The notes under the pieces: generated by a model
Told to the model about the DNA's origin: nothing
What the model saw: the letters and a program-made list of their open reading frames with translations, nothing else
The model's database searches: none
Part shown: in pieces, positions 57,759 to 64,000 of the stretch
How positions within the stretch are numbered: the stretch's first letter is position 1
Layout: every line of letters starts with the position of its first letter
Assembly: GCA_963821235.1 (NCBI GenBank)
Contig: CAWGCS010000001.1
Location: forward strand, 2,356,001 to 2,420,000
Direction of reading: 5' to 3'
From: CTSoil-043 sp963821235
GTDB lineage: Bacteria; Chloroflexota; Limnocylindria; Limnocylindrales; CSP1-4
DNA length: 64,000 bases
Made by a program: the position numbers and the translations under genes

Positions 57759-58867
57759 TGACCGTCGCCCGAACCCCGCCCTCGCCCGGCGCCCCGGGTG
57801 GCGCACCTGCACTCGGCGCCGTCCACGCCGACGACGGCACCCCGCTCGTCGTCGTCCGCGACCTCGTCAAGCACTTCCCGATCAAGGGCGGGCTCCTGCT
57901 GCGGAACGTCGGCTCGGTCCGCGCCGTGGACGGCGTCAGCTTCGAGATCCGCCGTGGCGAGACGCTCGGCCTCGTCGGCGAATCGGGCTGCGGCAAGACG
58001 ACGGTCGGACGCCTCCTCCTCCGCCTCATCGACCCGACCTCGGGTGCGATCGTCTTCGACGGCGTCGACATCGCCCGCCTCGACAGGGCGGACCTCAAGC
58101 AGTACCGCCGGCGCATGCAGATCGTCTTCCAGGACCCCTTCGGCTCGCTCGACCCGCGCACCCCCATCGGCGAGAGCATCGGCGAGGGCCTGCGGATCCA
58201 CGGCCTCGGCAACGCACGGGAGCGGGCGGCCCGGGTCCGCAAGATCATGGACATGGTCGGCCTCGAGCCGTATCACGCCCGGCGCTACCCCCACGAGTTC
58301 AGCGGCGGCCAGCGGCAGCGGATCGGGATCGCCCGGGCGCTCGTCCTCGAGCCCGACCTCGTCGTCTGCGACGAGCCGGTCTCCGCGCTCGACGTCTCCA
58401 TCCAGGCCCAGGTGCTGAACCTGCTGAAGTCCCTCCAGCGCGAGCTCGGCCTGACCTACGTCTTCATCGCCCACAACATGGGCGTGGTCGAGCACATCAG
58501 CGACCGGGTGGCGGTGATGTACCTCGGCCGGATCGTCGAGGTCACCGATCGCGCCCGGATCTTCTCCGAGCCCGAGCACCCGTACACCCAGGCCCTCCTG
58601 TCCGCGATCCCGATCCCGGATCCCGAGGTGCGCCGGTCGCGGGTGATCCTGGCCGGCGACGTGCCGTCGCCCGTCAACCCCCCACCCGGCTGTCACTTCA
58701 ACCCTCGCTGCCAGCTGCGGGCCCAGCTCGGCGGGCCGGCGATCTGCGCGGAGAAGGCGCCGCCGCTCGTGGAGACGGGGACGGACCACCTCGTCGCCTG
58801 CCACTTCGCGGGTCCCGCCGCGCCGGCGGCGATCGCCGCCCGGCCGGGCGGCGCTGCGGCGACCTGA
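57758..58867 (+). CDS. Peptide-type ABC transporter ATP-binding protein (DppF type)
   Basis: A 369-residue ATPase, the partner of the preceding gene. Walker A GESGCGKTT, Q-loop VFQDPFGSLDPR, signature FSGGQRQR, Walker B LVVCDEPVSALD, switch IAHNMGVVEHI (Asn in place of the last Asp, usual in DppF), and tail PGCHFNPRCQLR. The ATG at 57758 gives a TGATG junction; a GTG one codon earlier is equally possible. It ends the plus-strand transporter operon and is convergent with another Dpp system. Confidence 0.94.
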   Translation: MTVARTPPSPGAPGGAPALGAVHADDGTPLVVVRDLVKHFPIKGGLLLRNVGSVRAVDGVSFEIRRGETLGLVGESGCGKTTVGRLLLRLIDPTSGAIVFDGVDIARLDRADLKQYRRRMQIVFQDPFGSLDPRTPIGESIGEGLRIHGLGNARERAARVRKIMDMVGLEPYHARRYPHEFSGGQRQRIGIARALVLEPDLVVCDEPVSALDVSIQAQVLNLLKSLQRELGLTYVFIAHNMGVVEHISDRVAVMYLGRIVEVTDRARIFSEPEHPYTQALLSAIPIPDPEVRRSRVILAGDVPSPVNPPPGCHFNPRCQLRAQLGGPAICAEKAPPLVETGTDHLVACHFAGPAAPAAIAARPGGAAAT

Positions 58868-58891
58868 CTCGGGGCCGACCCGTCGACCCGA

Positions 58892-58942
58892 CGACACGAC
58901 CCGCCCCCGTCGATACGACCCGCGGGCGACACGACCCGCGGG
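58892..58942. repeat. Short tandem repeat between convergent transporter operons
   Basis: Two adjacent 16-base units, cgatacgacccgcggg (58911-58926) and cgacacgacccgcggg (58927-58942), differ at one base. A partial 13-base copy lies at 58892-58904. Each full unit contains the palindrome cccgcggg. They fill most of the 97-base gap between the two convergent ATPase genes; no ordinary terminator is seen there. Confidence 0.6.
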
Positions 58943-58964
58943 CCAGCCGCTCCCCCGCCCGAGC

Positions 58965-60110
58965 CTAGACTGAACCTCCCCCGATGCGGGCCGCCGCCCC
59001 GATCGTCTCCGGGGTGACGTCCTCGGCGAAGTGGCACGCCACCCGGTGGCCCGGCCGGATGTCCCGGAACTCCGGGACCTCGGCGACGCAGCGCTCGGGG
59101 TTGCCGAGGTGCTCGCGGAGCCAGCAGCGGGTATGGAAGCGGCAGCCGGACGGCGGGTTTGCCGGCGAGGGGATGTCGCCCTTGAGGATGACCCGGCGCT
59201 TGCGATGGCGCGGGTTCGGGTCGGGCACGGCCGAGAGGAGCGCCACGGTGTAGGGGTGCGCCGGGGCGGCGTAGAGCTCGTCGACGTTCGCGAGCTCGGC
59301 CAGCATGCCCAGGTACATGACCCCCACGCGGTCGCTGATGTGCTCCACGACGGCGAGGTTGTGGGCGATGAACAGGTACGTCAGCCCGAGCTCCTGCTGG
59401 AGGTCGTCGAGGAGGTTGAGGACCTGGCTCTGGATCGAGACGTCGAGCGCCGAGACGGGCTCGTCGCAGACCACGAAGTCGGGGTTGAGGGCGAGGGCGC
59501 GGGCGATGCCGATCCGCTGCCGCTGGCCGCCGCTGAACTCGTGCGGGTAGCGGTGGATGTGGCTCTGGTTGAGCCCGACGCGGGCGAGGAGCTCGCGGAC
59601 GAGGTCCTCGCGCTTGGCCTTGTCGGTCAGCCCGTGGACGAGTGGACCTTCGCCGACGATCTCGCCGACCGACATTCGCGGGTTCAGGCTGGCGTAGGGG
59701 TCCTGGAAGACGACCTGGAGGTCGCGTCGGACGGCCTTCATCTGGTCCCACGGCAGGCTGGAGGCCTTGCGACCGGCCTTCCGCTGGGCCTCCGTGGGGA
59801 CGTCGAAGAGGACCTTGTCCTTGACGGTCACCTTGCCCGAGGTGGGCGGCAGGAGGCGCAGGATCACCTTGCCCAGGGTGGTCTTCCCGCAGCCCGACTC
59901 GCCGACGAGGCCGAGCGTCTCGCCTTTCCGGACGGTGAAGCTCACGTCGTCGACGGCCCGCACGGCGCCGATCCTGGAGACGCCGAGGAGGCCGCCCCGG
60001 ATCTCGAAGTGCTTGACGAGGTTCTCCACCCGAAGGAGGGTCTCCCCCGGGGCTGTCGCCGGCCCGGGTGCCGGGGCCAGGCTGGTGGTCTCCATCTCGA
60101 CTCCGCTCAT
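58965..60110 (-). CDS. Peptide-type ABC transporter ATP-binding protein (DppF type)
   Basis: A 381-residue ATPase of the third Opp/Dpp system. Walker A GESGCGKTT, Q-loop VFQDPYASLNPR, signature FSGGQRQR, Walker B FVVCDEPVSALD, switch IAHNLAVVEHI, tail GCRFHTRCWLREHLGNPERC. An extra segment of about 30 residues (VTVKDKVLFDVPTEAQRKAG and following) lies between Walker A and the Q-loop. ATG 60110 overlaps the dppD-type stop in ATGA. It is the last gene of the minus-strand operon. Confidence 0.94.
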   Translation of the reverse strand: MSGVEMETTSLAPAPGPATAPGETLLRVENLVKHFEIRGGLLGVSRIGAVRAVDDVSFTVRKGETLGLVGESGCGKTTLGKVILRLLPPTSGKVTVKDKVLFDVPTEAQRKAGRKASSLPWDQMKAVRRDLQVVFQDPYASLNPRMSVGEIVGEGPLVHGLTDKAKREDLVRELLARVGLNQSHIHRYPHEFSGGQRQRIGIARALALNPDFVVCDEPVSALDVSIQSQVLNLLDDLQQELGLTYLFIAHNLAVVEHISDRVGVMYLGMLAELANVDELYAAPAHPYTVALLSAVPDPNPRHRKRRVILKGDIPSPANPPSGCRFHTRCWLREHLGNPERCVAEVPEFRDIRPGHRVACHFAEDVTPETIGAAARIGGGSV

Positions 60111-61168
60111 GGGGCGACGCTCAGGGCGGCGGCCGCCTCGACGGCGACCTCGGTGCTCGCATCGGGGCCAATGACCGGCGGCTCCCCCGCGGGCGTCAGC
60201 CAGCACCGCGACAGGTGCCCGGGCTCGATCTCCTGGACCGGCGGCGGCGTGTCGCAGACCGGCATGGCGTACGGGCAGCGTCGCTTGAAGAGGCAGCCCG
60301 TCGGCAGGTTGAGCGGGTTCGGGACCACGCCCTGGATCACCTCCAGGCGGTGGCGTCGGACCCCGAGCCGCGGGATGGAGGCGAGGAGGCCCTTGGCGTA
60401 CGGGTGATGGGGGCGCTCGAAGACGGTCGTCACGTCGGCCGCCTCGACGATCTTGCCGGCGTACATCACGACGACGTCGTCGGCCATCTCGGCGATCACG
60501 CCCAGGTCGTGGGTGATGAGCATGATCGCCATCCGGTTGCGCTCCCGGAGGGCCTTCATGAGCTCCAGGATCTGGGCCTGGATCGTCACGTCGAGGGCCG
60601 TCGTCGGCTCGTCGGCGATGAGGAGCTCGGGGTTGGTGGAGAGGGCCATGGCGATCATGACCCGCTGGCGCATCCCGCCCGACAGCTGGTGGGGGAACTC
60701 CCGCGCCCGCCGCTTGGGATCTGGGATGCCGACCTGGCCGAGCATCTCGATCGCCCGGTCGCGGGCCTCCCGCCGCGGGATCCCTTCGTGCAGGGAGACG
60801 GCCTCGGCGATCTGGTCGCCGCAGGTGTAGACGGGGTTGAGCGAGGTCATCGGCTCCTGGAAGATCATCGAGATCGCGTTGCCGCGGACGTCGCGCATCT
60901 CCTCGTCGGAAAGGGTCAGGAGGTTGCGGTTGCCGAACGTGATGGCGCCCTCGACGATTCGCCCCGGCCGCTCGATGAGGCGCATCACGGAGAGGGCGGT
61001 GATGCTCTTGCCGCAGCCGGATTCACCGACGACCCCCATTGTCTCCCCGTTGCGGATCCCGAAGCTCACCCCGTCGACGGCCTTGACGACGCCGTCCTGG
61101 GTGAAGAAGTGGGTGCGGAGCCCCTCGATGGTGAGGAGGTCGCCCCCATCCGGCCGGCGCTGGGTCAT
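60107..61168 (-). CDS. Peptide-type ABC transporter ATP-binding protein (DppD type)
   Basis: A 353-residue ATPase. Walker A GESGCGKSI, Q-loop IFQEPMTSLNPVYTCG, signature LSGGMRQR, Walker B LLIADEPTTALD, switch ITHDLGVIAEM, cysteine tail GCLFKRRCPYAMPVC. The last 25 residues are an Ala/Val-rich extension. The ATG at 61168 shares a base with the stop of the permease gene (TGATG), so it is co-translated. Confidence 0.95.
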   Translation of the reverse strand: MTQRRPDGGDLLTIEGLRTHFFTQDGVVKAVDGVSFGIRNGETMGVVGESGCGKSITALSVMRLIERPGRIVEGAITFGNRNLLTLSDEEMRDVRGNAISMIFQEPMTSLNPVYTCGDQIAEAVSLHEGIPRREARDRAIEMLGQVGIPDPKRRAREFPHQLSGGMRQRVMIAMALSTNPELLIADEPTTALDVTIQAQILELMKALRERNRMAIMLITHDLGVIAEMADDVVVMYAGKIVEAADVTTVFERPHHPYAKGLLASIPRLGVRRHRLEVIQGVVPNPLNLPTGCLFKRRCPYAMPVCDTPPPVQEIEPGHLSRCWLTPAGEPPVIGPDASTEVAVEAAAALSVAP

Positions 61169-62094
61169 CAGTTCGATTCGACGCGCTGGCGCGGGTCGAG
61201 CGCATCGCGGAGGCCGTCGCCGAGGAAGCTCGCCGCGAGCACGACGAGCACCAGGGTGATGCCGGGGTACCAGGCGAGGAGCGGGGCCCGGTAGAAGTAG
61301 TCCTGGGCGTGGGTCAGCATGTTGCCGAGGCTTGCCTCCGGTGGGTTGATCCCGAAGCCGAGGAACGACAGGGAGGCCTCGACGACCACCGAGTCGGCGA
61401 TTCCCAGGGTCGCCGCGACGACGACCGGTGCCAGGGCGCTCGGGATCATGTGGCGGATGACGATCCGCCGGTCCGGCGCACCGAGGGCGCGGGCCGCCTG
61501 CACGAAGTCGGCTTCACGAAGCGAGAGGAACTCGGCCCGCACCAGGCGGGCCGCCGTGGTCCAGCCGGTGAGCCCGATGGCGATGATGATGACCCAGACG
61601 TTGCCCGTGCCCCAGAAGGCCACCAGCATGACGATGAGGAAGAAGGTCGGGATCGAGAGGACGACGTCCACCATCCGCATCAGCAGGTTATCCACCCAGC
61701 CGCCGAAGTAGCCGGCGATCGAGCCGACCGTCACCCCGATGAAGACGATGACGAGGACGGCCGAGAGGCCGATGAAGAGCGAGGTCTGGAGGCCCTTCAT
61801 CAGGCGCGCGAAGGTGTTGATGCCGAGGCTGTCGTAGCCGAGCGGGGCGACCAGCGTGGGCGGCTGGTTGATGCGCTCCAGCGACGTCTCTGCCCAGGCG
61901 TTCCCCGACAGGATCGGGATGAGCAGCGAGGCGGAGATCAGGATCGCCATCAGGAAGAGGGCGATCACCGCCAGGCGGTGGCGGGTGAAGCGTTGCCGGA
62001 CCAGCTGCCAGTACGTCCTGACCGGGGCGAGGTCGACCTCGTCGATCAGCTGCGCCGTGGCCCCGGGGAGCTTGGTGGTCTGGGTGCCTTCCAT
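61168..62094 (-). CDS. ABC transporter permease (DppC/OppC type)
   Basis: A 308-residue inner-membrane permease. After a 40-residue cytoplasmic tail comes helix 1 (LAVIALFLMAILISASLLIPIL), a periplasmic stretch with PLGYDSLGINTFARLMKGLQTSL, and five more helices; the coupling loop is DFVQAARALGAPDRRIVIRHMIPSALAPV and the end DALDPRQRVESN. ATG 62094 (MEGTQTTK) is chosen; the frame is open upstream without homology. It lies 10 bases after the DppB-type gene. Confidence 0.94.
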   Translation of the reverse strand: MEGTQTTKLPGATAQLIDEVDLAPVRTYWQLVRQRFTRHRLAVIALFLMAILISASLLIPILSGNAWAETSLERINQPPTLVAPLGYDSLGINTFARLMKGLQTSLFIGLSAVLVIVFIGVTVGSIAGYFGGWVDNLLMRMVDVVLSIPTFFLIVMLVAFWGTGNVWVIIIAIGLTGWTTAARLVRAEFLSLREADFVQAARALGAPDRRIVIRHMIPSALAPVVVAATLGIADSVVVEASLSFLGFGINPPEASLGNMLTHAQDYFYRAPLLAWYPGITLVLVVLAASFLGDGLRDALDPRQRVESN

Positions 62095-62104
62095 CGTCGC
62101 GCCC

Positions 62105-63067
62105 CTAGTACTTGATCCGCGGGTCGACGACCGCGTAGAGGACGTCGGCAAGGAGGTTGCCGACGATGACCATGGCGCCACCGATCATCACGAAGGCCAG
62201 CACGACCGGGTAGTCGCGCTCGACGACCGCGGAGACCCCGAGGCCGCCGAGGCCCGGCCAGGTGAAGACGGCCTCCGTGATCGCGGCCCCGGTGAGGAGG
62301 GCGGGGATCGTGAGGCCGAGGAGGGTCACGATGGGGATCAGGGCGTTGCGGAGGGCGTGCTTGAAGATGACCCGCGACGAGGCGAGGCCCTTCGCCTTGG
62401 CGGTCCGGATGTAGTCGGCCCGCAGGACCTCCAGCATCGACGCCCGCATGTAGCGGCTCCAGCCGGCCACCCCCACGATCGTCAGCGTCATGACGGGCAA
62501 GAAGAGGTGCCAGAGGAGGTCGAGGACGTCGCCGTCCTTTCCGAACGAGTACTTCCCGAAGAGGGGGAAGAGGTCCAGCTGCTGGGCGAAGACCTGGCGA
62601 AGGATGATGCCGAGCCAGAAGGTCGGGAGCGCGTAGCCGATGGTGGCGATGATCGCGATGACCTTGTCGGCGATGCTGTACTGCTTCACGGCGCCGAGGA
62701 TCCCGATCGGGATCGCGATCACCACGGTCAGGAAGAGCGACGACCCCATGAGCTGGAGCGTGCTGGGGATCCGCTCGAAGATCTTGTCGCGGACCGGCAG
62801 CCCGTCCGTGATCGAGTAGCCCCAGGCGGTGTTGTCCCAGGGGAACTGCCAGAAGGCGCTGAACCACTTGAAGAACTGGACGAGCAGCGGCTGGTCGAGC
62901 CCGTAGACCCGCCGCAGGTTCTCGATGACCTCCGGTGAGACCCGCGGCGAGCGGAAGCGGTCGAACGGATCGCCCGGGGACAGGAAGACGATGAAGAAGC
63001 TGATGACGCTGATCCCGATGATGATCGGGATCGCCTGGATCAGCCGACGAAGGATGTAGCGGGCCAT
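62105..63067 (-). CDS. ABC transporter permease (DppB/OppB type)
   Basis: A 320-residue inner-membrane permease with six helices: YILRRLIQAIPIIIGISVISFFIVFLSPGDPF at the N-terminus, RVYGLDQPLLVQFFKWF in the periplasmic region, coupling loop DYIRTAKAKGLASSRVIFKHALRNALIPI and the end VVDPRIKY. It lacks the long insertion of the 54648-55724 permease. It follows a binding-protein gene by 154 bases, which contain a strong hairpin. Confidence 0.95.
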   Translation of the reverse strand: MARYILRRLIQAIPIIIGISVISFFIVFLSPGDPFDRFRSPRVSPEVIENLRRVYGLDQPLLVQFFKWFSAFWQFPWDNTAWGYSITDGLPVRDKIFERIPSTLQLMGSSLFLTVVIAIPIGILGAVKQYSIADKVIAIIATIGYALPTFWLGIILRQVFAQQLDLFPLFGKYSFGKDGDVLDLLWHLFLPVMTLTIVGVAGWSRYMRASMLEVLRADYIRTAKAKGLASSRVIFKHALRNALIPIVTLLGLTIPALLTGAAITEAVFTWPGLGGLGVSAVVERDYPVVLAFVMIGGAMVIVGNLLADVLYAVVDPRIKY

Positions 63068-63155
63068 CGGCTCAGCCTCGGTCGTTCGGCGGGACGGGCC
63101 GGCCGGGAGCCGGACGGCTGTGAGATTGGGGCACGGGAACCTTCACGGAATGGAT

Positions 63156-63189
63156 CGGCCGGCGGCGGCCGTGAAGCCGCCGCCGGCCG
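63156..63189 (-). terminator. Intercistronic hairpin after the third binding-protein gene
   Basis: Perfect 14-bp stem (cggccggcggcggc, 63156-63169, and complement 63176-63189) with a 6-base loop, between the SBP stop (63222) and the permease start (63067). On the minus strand it is followed by ATCCATTCC, a poor U-run. This is the third example of this arrangement in the window. Confidence 0.65.
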
Positions 63190-63221
63190 TGGATCTCAGC
63201 GGGACGCTCGTGGCGCCGCGG

Positions 63222-64000
63222 TCACTGGGCCGCGACGACCCACGAGTCCTGGTTCCAGTAGTAGTTGACGCTGCCGAGGTCGATCCCGCTCGAGGTCGAG
63301 GAGACCGTCTTGGTCAGGCCGGCATGACGCAGGTCAGCCCACAGGAAGTCGTAGGGGATGTCGTTGTGGGCGATCAGCTGGAACTGGAAGTAGATGTCCT
63401 TGCGCTTTGCCTGGTCGAGCTCGGTCCGGCCTTCCTCGAGGAGCTTGTCGGCCTCCGGGTTCTTCCAGCAGACGAAGTTGTTGTCGTCCGGGTTCTCCTT
63501 CGTCGTGCACTTCGTCGAATGGAAGATCGAGTAGTCGTCGGGATCGAACGCGGTCGACCAGCCGCCGAGGTAGGTGTCGAAGTTGTTGGGGTACGAGAGC
63601 AGCGGCAGGAGGACCGTCGCGAAGTCGGATTCCTTGACGTTGATCTCGATGCCGCACTTGGCGAGCTGATCCTTGGCCAGCTGGCCGTAGGCGACGCGCT
63701 GCGGGCGGCCCGACCGCACGTAGAGGTCGGAGCTGAGGCGCTTGCCGTCCTTGGCGTAGACGCCGTCGCTGCCGAGGGTCCAGCCGGAGCTCTCGATGAG
63801 CTTCTTGGCGGCGGCCTGGTCGAAGACGTAGTCCGGGACGTCCGGGTTGTACGCCCAGGAGAAGGGCGGCGTGTTCGCCTTCACCGGGGTGCCGTTCCCG
63901 TCCGTGGCGGCCTGGACGGTCGCCGGGTGGTCGACGCACATCGTGAAGGCCTTGCGGAGGTTGAGGTCGCTGTAGAGGCGGCCCTCGCGGAGGTTGAAGG
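63222..64000 (-). CDS. Solute-binding protein of Dpp/Opp type (C-terminal part; 5' end outside the window)
   Basis: About 259 C-terminal residues of an SBP_bac_5 protein are visible; the frame continues off the right edge. Reading from the edge: NLREGRLYSDLNLRKAFTMCVDHPATV is the usual conserved segment after the hinge (compare VRQAL...D in the family), then DQAAAKKLIESSGWTLGSDGVY, GQLAKDQLAKCGIEINV, LGGWSTAFDPDDYSIFHS, and the normal C-terminal end SVNYYWNQDSWVVAAQ. The C-terminus is canonical, unlike the permuted SBP at 52805-54547. Its signal peptide and ligand-binding first half cannot be seen. It is first in the minus-strand transporter operon. Confidence 0.93.
   Translation of the reverse strand, partial: FNLREGRLYSDLNLRKAFTMCVDHPATVQAATDGNGTPVKANTPPFSWAYNPDVPDYVFDQAAAKKLIESSGWTLGSDGVYAKDGKRLSSDLYVRSGRPQRVAYGQLAKDQLAKCGIEINVKESDFATVLLPLLSYPNNFDTYLGGWSTAFDPDDYSIFHSTKCTTKENPDDNNFVCWKNPEADKLLEEGRTELDQAKRKDIYFQFQLIAHNDIPYDFLWADLRHAGLTKTVSSTSSGIDLGSVNYYWNQDSWVVAAQ

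Overview
The window is a gene-dense, very GC-rich (roughly 70%) bacterial chromosome segment with no tRNA, rRNA, phage, insertion sequence or CRISPR array that I could see. Gene content (GroEL with a His/Gly tail, GatCAB, a LppX-like lipoprotein, many oligopeptide-type ABC systems, frequent GTG starts and 1-14 base gene overlaps) fits a free-living high-GC lineage. I lean to Chloroflexota of the Limnocylindria/Ellin6529 type, but this is inference from protein character, not a phylogeny.

Layout. (1) 1-2447: the end of a CoA-binding protein gene, then gatB (minus) between two small membrane-protein genes. (2) 2503-17484: a sugar-utilisation island. A minus-strand unit runs lacI, solute-binding protein, two permeases, two ATPases. 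A plus-strand unit runs GH1 beta-glucosidase, GH130 mannoside phosphorylase and two tandem GH94 phosphorylases. LacI-type operators lie in front of both units, suggesting one repressor controls import and phosphorolysis of beta-1,4 gluco/manno-oligosaccharides. (3) 17481-20590: gatC-gatA-aminotransferase (minus), which the sugar island separates from gatB. (4) 20803-27569: a small ORF, ligA, a ClbS/DinB-like gene, the pcrA helicase and a lipoprotein. (5) 27702-29971: groES-groEL under a CIRCE element. (6) 30000-45926: a large, tightly coupled purine operon, purA-purD-purB-purC-purS-purQ-purL-purF-purM-purN/H, followed by metG and tatD. It makes IMP and adenylosuccinate but lacks purE and purK here. 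Its leader has an extended -10 promoter and an intrinsic terminator, so it looks attenuated. (7) 46301-48617: a divergent GGDEF/HD-GYP protein and ssb. (8) 48649-52621: nitrilase-like glutaminase, nadE, rsmI and a Ca2+/H+ antiporter. (9) 52690-64000: two more complete or near-complete Dpp/Opp ABC systems facing each other.

Most notable points. The solute-binding protein at 52805-54547 appears to be a circular permutation of the SBP_bac_5 fold: the canonical N-terminal segment is at its C-terminus. PurN and PurH are fused in one reading frame. The methionyl-tRNA synthetase has GLHT where the class I HIGH motif is expected. All three binding-protein/permease junctions carry a perfect 14-16 bp hairpin.
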